DNA from: Thermococcus sp.
Lineage (GTDB): Archaea > Methanobacteriota_B > Thermococci > Thermococcales > Thermococcaceae
Reading direction: 5' to 3'
NCBI RefSeq assembly: GCF_027008145.1
Contig: NZ_JALTCZ010000058.1
Location: 1-35,880 of the forward strand
DNA length: 35,880 nucleotides
A model generated the notes under the pieces. The model was not told where the DNA came from. It ran no database searches and saw only the letters and a list, made by a program, of their open reading frames with translations. Every line of letters starts with the position of its first letter. Within the stretch, counting starts at the first letter, position 1. This document shows positions 1 through 9,671 of this stretch, one piece after another. A program made the translations under genes and the position numbers.

Positions 1-492
1 TCCTCTCGTCCAATTGGAGGGGATTAACCTGGCTGTTACATCGTTCACCTTGAGGATATCAGGTGCGAACTTTACATCTCCCTCACAGTGGGGGTCATCG
101 TAGTCATAGACAGAGAGGACAACGTAACTGTAGGTCGCGTTGCCAACCCGGATGGCCGTTTCATTTATAACCGTGGAATTGCTGAGAAATAAGCGGGAAA
201 TGTTAGACAATGACCTTAAGACGTTCTCATTCTCTTTTCTGGATGCTGTGACACGATAAAGGGCCTTGGCCTCTTCGAGTTCGCTCTTCATGAGATCCAC
301 GGCGAGCCTGTAGGAGGGGTCTTTAAGCGTTACATTGTGGGCATCGTTAATGAGAGTCAGATTTCTCCCAGCTGGACACGCAACGGGCCTCAGTGAGATG
401 GTTGGCGTATTCTTATGGCCGTGAGCACCTATGCAACCTGCCGTGAATACCACCGTTATTAGGAGGAGAGGAAGAAGTTTTCGGGGGAGCAT
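1..492 (-). CDS. Putative lipoprotein, C-terminus runs off the window start
   Basis: Reverse-strand reading from ATG at 490-492 gives MLPRKLLPLLLITVVFTAGCIGAHGHKNTPTISLRPVACPAG..., a signal peptide plus lipobox (TAGC), open to window edge; absent from ORF track because no stop lies in the window. Confidence 0.75.
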   Translation of the reverse strand, partial: MLPRKLLPLLLITVVFTAGCIGAHGHKNTPTISLRPVACPAGRNLTLINDAHNVTLKDPSYRLAVDLMKSELEEAKALYRVTASRKENENVLRSLSNISRLFLSNSTVINETAIRVGNATYSYVVLSVYDYDDPHCEGDVKFAPDILKVNDVTARLIPSNWTRG

Positions 493-733
493 GCGATCAC
501 CAGAGCTCGTAGTTTCCGGGATAGTAATGGGTTATTTGCACATCCACCATTGCCCCCAGGGTTTATCAACACCATGCAACCACCTTCGTGTCTTTGATTT
601 ACTTTTAGTTTAGATTTTGTTATATTTAAATATCCCGACTCGTGATGGGATAATTTATCTCGACACTAAGGAATGGTATCATTTGCCCAGAAATCCTTTA
701 AATCCAGAGGTATAATCAACCCTGGTGATTAAA

Positions 734-1906
734 ATGCGCGACTTTTACATCGCTCATGAGGAGGATATAAAAGCCGGGAAAACGACGGACGTCTACCTCA
801 TCAGGACGAGGAAGGTTCTGAGGGAGAAGGGGATACGCAGGAAGGTTTTCGCCGACGTTACAACGACCTCTCTGCCTAACGGCTGGAAGTGGGGTGTCCT
901 TGCTGGAGTTGAAGAGGTTGCGAAGCTCTTCGAGGGAATGCCCGTCAACGTCTACGCAATGCCGGAGGGGACGATATTCCACCCCTACGAACCGGTTCTC
1001 CAGATAGAGGGCTACTACGATGACTTTGGGATATACGAGACAGCATTACTGGGCATGCTCAGCCAGGCGAGTGGCATCGCTACGGCCGCCTTAAGGGTTA
1101 AGATAGCGGCCAACTTCAAGCCAGTCTATTCCTTTGGGATAAGGCACATGCACCCTGCCATAGCCCCTATGATAGACCGCTCGGCCTTCATCGGTGGATG
1201 TGACGGCGTCTCCGGTGTTTTGGGAGCGGAGATGATAGGCGAGAAAGCGGTCGGCACGATGCCCCACGCTTTAATTCTGACCGTTGGCGACCAGGTTAAG
1301 GCCTGGAGGTACTTCGACGAGGTGGTTGAACCCGAGGTCCCGAGGACGGCTTTAGTTGACACCCTCTGCGACGAGAAGTTCGAGGCCTTAATGGCGGCTG
1401 AAGCCCTCGGCGAGAGGCTCAACGCGATTCGCCTGGACACGCCGAGCTCAAGGCGCGGCAACTTCAGGAGGATAATAGAGGAGGTCCGCTGGGAGCTTGA
1501 TTTAAGGGGCTACAACTGGGTGAAGATACTCGTCTCGGGTGGTCTGAACGAGGAGAGCATTGTGAAAATAGCGGACGTTGCCGATGCCTTCGGCGTTGGC
1601 TCCGCGATAGCGAGCGCAAAGCCAATCGACTTCTCCCTGGACACAGTGGAAGTCGAGGGGAAGCCGGTCACCAAGAGGGGCAAGCTCAGCGGGCGGAAGC
1701 AGGTCTACCGCTGTGAAAAGGGCCACTACCACCGTGTTCCCGCGGACAAAAAGCTTGAGAAGTGTCCCGTTTGTGGAGCAAAGATTGAACCCCTCCTCAA
1801 ACCGCTCATAGAAAACGGTGAGATAGTGGCTGAGCTACCAAAAGCGAGAGAGATTAGGGAATACGTTTTAGAGCAGGCAGAGAAGTTCAATTTAACCCTC
1901 GATTGA
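734..1906 (+). CDS. pncB: Nicotinate phosphoribosyltransferase with C-terminal zinc-ribbon (CxxxH...CPVCG)
   Basis: Full-length ORF with NAPRTase-like sequence (SFGIRHMHPAIAPMIDRSAFIGGCDGVSG, KILVSGGLNEESI); start set to the ATG at 734 after GGTGAT rather than GTG 725. Confidence 0.85.
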   Translation: MRDFYIAHEEDIKAGKTTDVYLIRTRKVLREKGIRRKVFADVTTTSLPNGWKWGVLAGVEEVAKLFEGMPVNVYAMPEGTIFHPYEPVLQIEGYYDDFGIYETALLGMLSQASGIATAALRVKIAANFKPVYSFGIRHMHPAIAPMIDRSAFIGGCDGVSGVLGAEMIGEKAVGTMPHALILTVGDQVKAWRYFDEVVEPEVPRTALVDTLCDEKFEALMAAEALGERLNAIRLDTPSSRRGNFRRIIEEVRWELDLRGYNWVKILVSGGLNEESIVKIADVADAFGVGSAIASAKPIDFSLDTVEVEGKPVTKRGKLSGRKQVYRCEKGHYHRVPADKKLEKCPVCGAKIEPLLKPLIENGEIVAELPKAREIREYVLEQAEKFNLTLD

Positions 1907-1910
1907 CATC

Positions 1911-1920
1911 CTATTTTTTT
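1911..1920 (+). terminator. T-rich terminator-like tract after pncB
   Basis: CTATTTTTTT 5 nt downstream of the TGA stop; typical archaeal poly-T termination signal. Confidence 0.4.
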
Positions 1921-1957
1921 CAAAGAAAAGAATCCAATAGGGAAGGAAATGGAGGCA

Positions 1958-2167
<210 letters not shown>

Positions 2168-2290
2168 TCACCGCCTTTAAGTGGAGCCTGGACGAATATA
2201 AAGTTTTCGTTCCGGAAACCGATGGTCTAGAACGGATTCATCTCCAGCGCTCTAAGAATGACCGGAAGGGACAAAAAAAGGCAAAGATGG

Positions 2291-2824
2291 TCAGTAAAGA
2301 CCAAGTTTCTTCTTGTACTCTGGACTTATCCTATCGGGCGTCCAGGGCGGGTCGAAGGTCAGCTCTATTTCAGCGTCCTTAACTCCAGGGATTTCGAGTA
2401 TCTTGTCCTCCACGGCGCGAAGAATCCACATAGTCATCGGACAGCCCGGCGTTGTCATAGTCATCTTGACGTAGACCGTGTTGTCTGGTCTAACTTCAAC
2501 CTCATAGATCAGGCCGAGGTTGACAACATCGACTCCTATCTCCGGGTCTATTACCTCTTTGAGCTTCTCAAGGATCAGCTCCTTCGTCAGCTCGACATTC
2601 CCGCCTGTTTCCTTTACCTCCCTCTCGCGGTTTATCGTTATCAGGCCAACGCCTTCGAGCTTCCCTATCTCAGAATGGAGCTTAATGAGGACGTTGTCAA
2701 TGTCGGGGACGTCCTTGGCCAGGGTGACCGTGACGTTCCCCTTCTCATCGACCTCGATTGACCTGATGAACTTCTCGTCAACAACACCCTTAACAATCTT
2801 CTCAACATCTTCCCTCGTGACCAT
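2291..2824 (-). CDS. DUF59/MIP18 family iron-sulfur assembly-type protein
   Basis: VIDPEIGVDVVNLGLIYEVEV...TMTTPGCPMTMWI...FDPPWTPDRIS is the DUF59/MIP18 signature. Confidence 0.8.
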   Translation of the reverse strand: MVTREDVEKIVKGVVDEKFIRSIEVDEKGNVTVTLAKDVPDIDNVLIKLHSEIGKLEGVGLITINREREVKETGGNVELTKELILEKLKEVIDPEIGVDVVNLGLIYEVEVRPDNTVYVKMTMTTPGCPMTMWILRAVEDKILEIPGVKDAEIELTFDPPWTPDRISPEYKKKLGLY

Positions 2825-2885
2825 CACTCACCACCGCTCAAGGTTTTAGAATACACATTTAAACCTTTTGGGGCATCTTTGGGAA

Positions 2886-3626
2886 CTACCTTGAGAGTAC
2901 GTCCATTATCAGCTCCGCCGCCATCTCAGGAGTTAACGCCCTGGCCCTCGTCTCCCTTAGGACGCGCTGTATCGAGAACCTCTTGGTCGAAGGAAATTTC
3001 CTGAAGAGCTCCCAGAGGAGGGGACAACCAAAGCTCAGCTCGTAGCTCCCGCCAATGATCTCTATGATCTCCCTCTTGTCGAGGGCGAGGAAGGCAGGGA
3101 GGTTGAGGGTTACGAGGCCATCTTTTTCGTATATTGAAACGAGACCGGAGCTCAATAGATCACCGGAGGCCACCACCATTATCCCATTCTCCCTCGCGTA
3201 GTCCTCAACGGCTTTCATCACCATCGAGTGACAGCGACCACATATCGGTGCTCCCTTGGTCATCTGGGCTTTTATGACCTCCAAATAGTTGGGAACGTCG
3301 ACGAAGACGGCTCCAGCCTCTCTCGCCTTCTTCACAACGCTCTCGCCCATCTGGGGGAGCTTGACCGTAACTGGCACAACTTCAAAGCCTGCCCAGCGGA
3401 GAATTTTCAGCGAGGCCGTGCTATCGGAACCGGCCGAGAAAGCGAGTGCCACCTCAATGCCCGTCGGGGAGCGCTCAAAGTCTTTGCCGGTCAGGCGATA
3501 CTCCAAGAGCGCCCTCAGGCGCGAATGAGCCCTCTCGCCAATCTCTCCCCTTACCCCCTTAAGGGCCTCAAGGCTGTACCTCAGGCGGTAGCGCTTAACG
3601 AAGTCATCTCCAGCGGGTTGTATCAT
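2886..3626 (-). CDS. PP-loop superfamily ATPase (tRNA thiolation/TtuA-like superfamily)
   Basis: ALAFSAGSDSTASLKIL PP-loop, CGRC and GCP cysteine motifs. Confidence 0.65.
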   Translation of the reverse strand: MIQPAGDDFVKRYRLRYSLEALKGVRGEIGERAHSRLRALLEYRLTGKDFERSPTGIEVALAFSAGSDSTASLKILRWAGFEVVPVTVKLPQMGESVVKKAREAGAVFVDVPNYLEVIKAQMTKGAPICGRCHSMVMKAVEDYARENGIMVVASGDLLSSGLVSIYEKDGLVTLNLPAFLALDKREIIEIIGGSYELSFGCPLLWELFRKFPSTKRFSIQRVLRETRARALTPEMAAELIMDVLSR

Positions 3627-3731
3627 CGGAGAAAGTCCAACCCCCGGCTCTTAAACCTACCGCTGGGAAAACCTTAAAAGAGACCCGCCTTAACCCCGCT
3701 CACGAACCAGAGGCTTCTGGAGGTGCTTAAG

Positions 3732-4787
3732 ATGAAGGAGATAGTCGAGAAGGTCAGGGAGAAGACGAGCATCCCCGTTTACGAGAGAACGATTGAGAAC
3801 GTTCTGAGCGCGGTGCAGGCGAGCGGTGACGTTTGGAGAATAGTCGATCTCAGTGAGGAGCCACTTCCGCTCGTTGTAGCTGTTATGACTGCCCTCCATG
3901 AGATGGGCTACATAACCTTCGACGGCCCGAACGTCGTTCTCACAGAGAGCGGGAAGAAGCTTGTGGAAAAGTACGGGATAGGCCCGAGGATGGATTACAC
4001 CTGCTCCCACTGCCAGGGGAAGACTGTCGAGCTTTCGGCCTTCAGCGACCTCCTGGAGGAGTTCAGAGAGATAGTCAGGGACAGGCCGCAGCCAAAGCAC
4101 GACTTCGACCAGGCCTACGTTACGCCCGAGACGACCGTAGCCAGGGTCGCGTTGATGCACAGCAGGGGCGACCTTGAGAACAAGGAGATCTTCGTCCTCG
4201 GCGACGACGACCTTACGAGTGTTGCCCTGATGCTCTCCGGCCTGCCAAAGAGGATAGCCGTCCTCGACATCGACGAGAGGCTTGTGAAGTTTATCAAAAA
4301 GACCGCGGATGAGATAGGCTACGAGAACATTGAGATGTTCACATTCGACCTTCGCAAGCCGCTCCCGGACTACGCCCTCCACAAGTTCGACACCTTCATC
4401 ACAGACCCACCCGAGACGGTCGAGGCCATACGGGCCTTCGTCGGGAGGGGGATAGCGACTCTGAAGGGCCCCGGCTGCGCCGGCTACTTCGGCATAACGA
4501 GAAGGGAAAGCTCCCTCGACAAGTGGCGCGAGATACAGAAGCTTCTCCTCAACGAGTTCGGCGTTGTAATAACCGATATCATAAGGAACTTTAATGAGTA
4601 CGTCAACTGGGGCTATGAAGAGGAGACGCGCGCCTGGAAGCTGCTTCCAGTCAAGGTCAAGCCGTCCTACAACTGGTACAAGAGCTACATGTTCAGGATC
4701 CAGACCCTTGAGGGCTCGAGGGGCTTTAAGGACAGAATTACCGTCGGTGATGAGCTCTACAACGACGAGGAAGCGTCGACCACATGA
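3732..4787 (+). CDS. bpsA: N4-bis(aminopropyl)spermidine (branched-chain polyamine) synthase
   Basis: DUF43-type protein MKEIVEKVREKTSIPVYERTIENVLSAVQASGDVWRIVDL..., FVLGDDDLTSVAL, TDPPET; RBS GGAGGTG before ATG 3732. Confidence 0.85.
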   Translation: MKEIVEKVREKTSIPVYERTIENVLSAVQASGDVWRIVDLSEEPLPLVVAVMTALHEMGYITFDGPNVVLTESGKKLVEKYGIGPRMDYTCSHCQGKTVELSAFSDLLEEFREIVRDRPQPKHDFDQAYVTPETTVARVALMHSRGDLENKEIFVLGDDDLTSVALMLSGLPKRIAVLDIDERLVKFIKKTADEIGYENIEMFTFDLRKPLPDYALHKFDTFITDPPETVEAIRAFVGRGIATLKGPGCAGYFGITRRESSLDKWREIQKLLLNEFGVVITDIIRNFNEYVNWGYEEETRAWKLLPVKVKPSYNWYKSYMFRIQTLEGSRGFKDRITVGDELYNDEEASTT

Positions 4788-5470
4788 TCGGCCTTATCAA
4801 TTGCATCAGGCGATGGCTCGGCCGGGTTCCCGGCCTACACTCCCTAATTCTCTACGGCTCCCTCGTCAGAGGGGACTACCTCCAGGGGACGAGTGACGTT
4901 GACTTCTTCGCGGTTCTCGAAGACGATGCCAAGCCAGAGAAAGTTATCTCCAAGGTAAGGCCGGTTCTTGAGGAGTGCACTGAAAGCCTCAAGCCAGTTG
5001 AGGTTGATATCGCTTGGGAGTGGCTCTCAAACCTCCACGACCCGCTCAACCTCGGCTACCCCTACAAGTTCCTGACGGTTTACCAGGCCGACTTCAGAGA
5101 GAACCATCTCGTGGTTCTTGGTGAGGATATAACTGAACTCCTACCCGAATACCGAGTTGAGGATATCCTCCCCGGAAGACTGGATAGCATTCTGAGAAAC
5201 CTCGAGCGCTTCTCCGGAAACATGAAGATGCTCCACATCCTCGCGGGTGAGACTGCCAGGCTTATGGCCTTTCTGCATGGCTCAAGCCTGAGGAAAGGGG
5301 ATGTCCTAGAGAAGCTCGAAGAGCTCAAGGACGAAGAGGCTTTGAAAATCTACCGCTCCTACCTGATGGGAAGAAAGATGGAGTTCAGCGGGAGGTTCTT
5401 GAGGGACTTCATAACAAAAAGAGTTGAAAGGATGAAAAAGCTAAAGGCTACTTCCCGAACTTCCTCCTAA
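4784..5470 (+). CDS. Nucleotidyltransferase-domain protein with helical C-terminal region
   Basis: LYGSLVRGDYLQGTSDVDFFAV (GS...SDxD motif); ATGA overlap with bpsA stop. Confidence 0.8.
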   Translation: MIGLINCIRRWLGRVPGLHSLILYGSLVRGDYLQGTSDVDFFAVLEDDAKPEKVISKVRPVLEECTESLKPVEVDIAWEWLSNLHDPLNLGYPYKFLTVYQADFRENHLVVLGEDITELLPEYRVEDILPGRLDSILRNLERFSGNMKMLHILAGETARLMAFLHGSSLRKGDVLEKLEELKDEEALKIYRSYLMGRKMEFSGRFLRDFITKRVERMKKLKATSRTSS

Positions 5471-7190
5471 CAAGGATTAAAGCCAATGCAACGGATATAA
5501 CCCCGATTCCAGCGTATAAACAGCATTCCTCTCCGCTCTCCTTTGGGGGAATCGCATTGAAGCCCGCAATGGGATAGGCCTTTATTACAAGGGGATTCTC
5601 TGACGGGTATATCACGACGTAGCCATCGATGCCATCGGGTAAGACCCTGCCAGTCGATTTGCCGACATATCTTGAGCCCTTCACGACGATGAAGGTCGCA
5701 TTCTTCAGCACTATCAAGTCTCCCTGTCTTTGGGGCTCTAGGATATCGGCGTAGAGAAGTCCCCTGAGGTAGGAGACTGCCTTCTCGTAGAGTTTGGTCT
5801 CAGTCAGGTTGACCAGCTGAAAGGCCCAGGCAACCTTAGCAGTCGACGTTATCCCAGCTATCGAACCCTGCGTATATGGAAAGGCCCCGTTGGGGTACTG
5901 CCTTTCCCCCAGTATCCTAAGCGTTTCGTTGAGTTCCTTCTCCATCTCAAACTCCTTGAAGACCACCACCGCGTAGGCGAAGTAGTAGGTGGGCACGTTG
6001 TAGTACCTCGGATTTCCGGTTCTTGGATCCTTTCCGAGCATCCAGGTGAGGTTCTTCGAGAGGTATTCAAGAGACAGGGAGTAGTTGTAGCTCACGTTGA
6101 GCCACCTGAAGACCCAGAGGACGTATTCCGTGTTGTAAAAGTCCCTCCAGATGCCGTTCCGGCTGGTGGAGAGGAGGTAGTTGACCTCGCCCGAGTAGTC
6201 CTCGCCGAGGAGGGCCTTAACCCTGGCCACCTCGGCAACCTGCCAGGGAAGGAGAGATGAGAGGTTCACGGGCAGTTCGGGTTTTCTACCACACGTCAGA
6301 TAGTAGTCCGCCAGAACGGCCTTTTCCCAGTCACTCCTCGGCCTTATCCTCCCTAAGTAGGGGCAGGCAATGCTCCGGAGCTCTTCAAAGCCCTTAACCT
6401 TGGAGACGCTCAGCAGATCGAGGACGCGGTAGTGTAGCTTTCCCCAGAAGCCAAAGTGCTCTCTCCCAAGGAGCTCTTCACGGTAGTTCTCGTTCCCAGT
6501 AGCGTAGAGAGCCATGGCAAGGGCCACGTTACTCGTAAAGTTCCCCTTTAGGTTGATCCTCTCCCCTAGGTAAGCCAAGGCAAAGGCTCTGTAAGCCACG
6601 AGCTCACCACTTACATTCATTTTTTCAAGCTCTTCCTTCTTCCCAAGGGCGAGGTAACCGAAGATTTTCTCAACGTCGTTCCCGGGTTGAACCCCCATGA
6701 GCCAGCCCGTTGCGCGGTTGATTGCCTCATCGACCTGCTTCCCGAAACCGCTCAGGCTCTCGTTGACGTAGCCCTTCCTGAACTCCTTGAGGGCCAATAA
6801 GGCCAGCGCCGTCCCCTCGTAGTCCTCCCACGAGCCATCTGGTTTTTGCTTGTAGATGAGCCAGTAAGCTGCGCTGTTCAAAACCCCGAGGTACCTTCCG
6901 TGGGCGATGTTCTCTCCCCTCATCAGGGCAAGCATCGCCATTGCGGTGTACTTTGCCCCCTGCTCCTTACCGTAGGCGTAGCCCCACGAGTCGAAGGGCG
7001 TCCTCAGCTGGAGGAGCCACTCACATCCCTCAAGAACCCTCGCGTAATCGCCACTCCGGTAAAGGGCCAGCACCGCGAAAGCTGTATCCGGAACCGTTGG
7101 GAAGTAGAGGTAGGGCTCGATTTTAGCGGAAGCAACGGCCGATGAGGAGATGAGAAACATGAGCAGACCTAGGGCGAGAAGCTTCCTCAT
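5448..7190 (-). CDS. Secreted, C-terminally membrane-anchored alpha/alpha-toroid (prenyltransferase/squalene-oxidase-like repeat) protein
   Basis: Repeated TAFAVLALYRSG / WLLQLRTPFDSWGYAYG / TAMAMLALMRG / WLIYKQKPDGSWEDYEGTALALLAL units; signal peptide; C-terminal TM plus RRKFGK. Start moved to ATG 7190 preceded by GGTGG. Confidence 0.7.
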   Translation of the reverse strand: MRKLLALGLLMFLISSSAVASAKIEPYLYFPTVPDTAFAVLALYRSGDYARVLEGCEWLLQLRTPFDSWGYAYGKEQGAKYTAMAMLALMRGENIAHGRYLGVLNSAAYWLIYKQKPDGSWEDYEGTALALLALKEFRKGYVNESLSGFGKQVDEAINRATGWLMGVQPGNDVEKIFGYLALGKKEELEKMNVSGELVAYRAFALAYLGERINLKGNFTSNVALAMALYATGNENYREELLGREHFGFWGKLHYRVLDLLSVSKVKGFEELRSIACPYLGRIRPRSDWEKAVLADYYLTCGRKPELPVNLSSLLPWQVAEVARVKALLGEDYSGEVNYLLSTSRNGIWRDFYNTEYVLWVFRWLNVSYNYSLSLEYLSKNLTWMLGKDPRTGNPRYYNVPTYYFAYAVVVFKEFEMEKELNETLRILGERQYPNGAFPYTQGSIAGITSTAKVAWAFQLVNLTETKLYEKAVSYLRGLLYADILEPQRQGDLIVLKNATFIVVKGSRYVGKSTGRVLPDGIDGYVVIYPSENPLVIKAYPIAGFNAIPPKESGEECCLYAGIGVISVALALILVRRKFGK

Positions 7191-7231
7191 TGCAACCACC
7201 TCAGGGGGAAAAGAAGAGGGGTTAAAAGGCT

Positions 7232-9214
7232 TCACCCGTAGTAGACCTTAACGTCGAGCTGGTAGCTGGCCGTCCAGTAGTAGGTGTCGTAGGCGTAGAC
7301 GAGGAAGTACCAGGTTCCCGGGGCTGGGTTGGCATACTCGACGTGCTCGTTCGAACCGTAGTTCTCTGACCTGTCAACGAGGTTCTTGTTCGGGTCGTAG
7401 AGGTAGAGGTCGAGGTCGTCGTAGCTGCTTCCAGTTAAGTCGCCGGTTATCTTGGTTGCCCCGCTGTTGACGGTCATCTGGTGGACGTTGTAATCGTGGT
7501 AGCTGACGGTTCCAGTGAAGGTCTTCTCGTCAACGGTCGGCTGTGGGCTTGGACTCGGCTGCGGGGCGGGAGTGCTTCCTCCGCCGCTGCCCGGCTGAGC
7601 AAGTGAGCCGTCGCTGACGACGTCAACTTGATAGTTGGCGCTTCCACTGTAGCTGACGACCTTGAGCGTCCAGGTGCCGCTGGTCGGGTTGTAGTAGCCG
7701 ACCTTTTCAAAGCCGTAGTATGCTGTATAGGAGTAGTCAACTTCTTTGCCGTTCGGGTCGTAGAGGTAGAGGTCGAGGTCGCTCTTGCTGTTATCCCAGT
7801 AGAGCGTTGCCGTAACGAAGGAGGCGCCGCTTATCGTGAACTGGTGGCTTGCCTGCCCCTTGTCCGCAACTGAGCCGGTAAAGGTGAGCTTGGCGTAGCT
7901 GTCGTATTTTATGGCCTTGTAGACGTTGATCCTACCGGCACCGTAGGCAACCCCCGCTATCTCGGTCGGGGCGACTATGTCAGCGGTCTCGATGAAGGCA
8001 GTCTTTATCTTGTCCGGACTCCATGTCGGGTGGGCCTGGAGTATGAGGGCTGCGGCACCTGCAACGTGTGGAGTGGCCATGCTCGTACCGGAGGCCTTGG
8101 TGTAGTAGTCGTCGATCGGGGTGCCCATGCTGGTTCCGCTGGCCCTAGGGGCGATGATGTCAACGCCTGGAGCGACGACCTCCGGCTTAAGCCTGCCGTC
8201 CGCAGTCGGTCCCCTGCTGGAGAAGCTGGCTATGGTGTCAGTGCTGTCCACCGCACCGACCGTTATGACCTTGTCGGCGGCGGCCGGTGAACCGACGGTG
8301 TACTTGTCAGGCCCGCTGTTTCCGGCGGCGACACAGACGACAAGTCCAGATGCCCACGCGTTGTTCACGGCCTGGCTTAGGGAGTCGGTACCGTCGGAGC
8401 TCTGGCTTGAGCCGAGGGAGAGGTTGATAACCTTGATCCCGTACTTGTCCTTGTTCTGGACAACCCAGTCGACACCGGCTATGATGTCGGATATGCTACC
8501 ACTTCCCTGGCCATTGAGAACCTTGACACCGACGAGCTTCGCTCCAGGGGCGACGCCGATGTACTGTGAGTTGACCGAACCAGTTCCGGCAATGATGCCC
8601 GCAACGTGGGTTCCGTGCCCGTTGTCGTCATAGGGAGTGGTCTTTCCGTTGACGACATCGTGCCATGCCACGACTTTACCCTTAAGGTCGGGGTGGCTCG
8701 CGTCTATACCGGTATCGATAACCGCGACAACGATGCCACTGCCATCATAACTGAGGGAGTTCCAGACAGTGTCTGCCTGTATCTGGGAAACGGAAGTGGC
8801 GTCCGAAACCTGAACCTTGTAATCCTCCTGAATGAACTTTATTCCAGAAACCTGAGCGTTTCCGAAGAAGCCCGAATCTATCAGACCCGCTATCATGAGC
8901 AGGTTCCTTACCTTTATCCTAACCGCAACGGCGGGGATTATGCTGTAGTCGTACTTGACCTTGGCACCGAGCATGCGGAGGACCCTTATGGCCCTATCCC
9001 TGTCATACTGGTTGTCGAACATTATTATCGTGTTAACCTCTTGGTTCCAGTTCATCCTTTGAACCTTTTTGAAGAGGCCTGGAGTTAAGAGTCCATAGTT
9101 CTTCTCCTGGTGAACGTTCTTGACTTCCACGTGCTTGGGGGGTGCCGCGAGAACGCTCCCAGCCATTATTGCCACGAGGAAGACTGCCCATACAACTATG
9201 GCAAACCGTTTCAT
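7232..9214 (-). CDS. Secreted subtilisin-like serine protease with two C-terminal PPC-like domains (Tk-SP-like)
   Basis: Signal peptide, I9-like propeptide, catalytic VIDTGID / [10 protein letters not shown] / [12 protein letters not shown]; two [10 protein letters not shown] beta-jelly-roll repeats separated by a Gly/Pro linker; RBS GGAGGTG. Confidence 0.93.
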   Translation of the reverse strand: MKRFAIVVWAVFLVAIMAGSVLAAPPKHVEVKNVHQEKNYGLLTPGLFKKVQRMNWNQEVNTIIMFDNQYDRDRAIRVLRMLGAKVKYDYSIIPAVAVRIKVRNLLMIAGLIDSGFFGNAQVSGIKFIQEDYKVQVSDATSVSQIQADTVWNSLSYDGSGIVVAVIDTGIDASHPDLKGKVVAWHDVVNGKTTPYDDNGHGTHVAGIIAGTGSVNSQYIGVAPGAKLVGVKVLNGQGSGSISDIIAGVDWVVQNKDKYGIKVINLSLGSSQSSDGTDSLSQAVNNAWASGLVVCVAAGNSGPDKYTVGSPAAADKVITVGAVDSTDTIASFSSRGPTADGRLKPEVVAPGVDIIAPRASGTSMGTPIDDYYTKASGTSMATPHVAGAAALILQAHPTWSPDKIKTAFIETADIVAPTEIAGVAYGAGRINVYKAIKYDSYAKLTFTGSVADKGQASHQFTISGASFVTATLYWDNSKSDLDLYLYDPNGKEVDYSYTAYYGFEKVGYYNPTSGTWTLKVVSYSGSANYQVDVVSDGSLAQPGSGGGSTPAPQPSPSPQPTVDEKTFTGTVSYHDYNVHQMTVNSGATKITGDLTGSSYDDLDLYLYDPNKNLVDRSENYGSNEHVEYANPAPGTWYFLVYAYDTYYWTASYQLDVKVYYG

Positions 9215-9612
9215 TTCAACACCTCCAGCAGAGATGTCCGGGGTTGGTTATCCTAGTATTTTAAAGTGCATTGGTTATAAATTTTACGGCTTAGATGTCC
9301 TGTTAAAGGATATAATGCAACTTATTAAGCCTCACAGTACAAAATTTTTTTAACAAACAAACCAGCATGTTGCAAGTTTTGGAAAAAGCCATGACAACAA
9401 CTTAGAATTTGATCAAAAGTATAACAAGATTATCATGATATGAAAAGAACAACGATAAATTGGAGAAAAAGCAACAAATTGCACCAGGATTCACGAAGAC
9501 CGGCCCGGCCACGTGGTGCCATTCCTTCCGACATTACTGCCGGCCTTCCAAGCTTTCTCCTGTCGGGATTACCAGGGGCTCAACACAAAGGCATTTCTCG
9601 GGAACGCTGATA

Positions 9613-9671
9613 GAGGGTCAGGGGCCGATTAGTTCATCACGCCTCAGCCACCTACCCTCACATCATCCCCC
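9613..9671 (-). ncRNA. Candidate C/D-box guide sRNA
   Basis: Minus strand: GGGGG-ATGATGT(C)-GAGGGTAGGTGG(12 nt)-CTGA(D')-GGC-GTGATGA(C')-ACTAATCGGCCC(12 nt)-CTGA(D)-CCCTC; 5-bp terminal stem with one G.U, canonical spacings. Confidence 0.65.

Noticed and set aside
8121-9088. Long plus-strand ORFs (8121..8633, 8606..9088) opposite the subtilisin gene
   Set aside because: They are antisense shadows of a well-supported CDS, with low-complexity or unrecognisable translations; GC-rich codon bias produces such frames.
9431-9440. Palindrome TATCATGATA upstream of the subtilisin gene as a TGM or operator
   Set aside because: Does not match TATCAC-N5-GTGATA and lies more than 200 nt from the start codon in AT-rich sequence where short palindromes are expected.
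9631-9640. Guide ACTAATCGGCCC looks similar to my recollection of sense sequence near an archaeal 23S 3' end, suggesting an rRNA fragment
   Set aside because: Similarity is short and from memory, and the flanking bases fit C/D boxes at exact spacing rather than extended rRNA; kept as an sRNA candidate.
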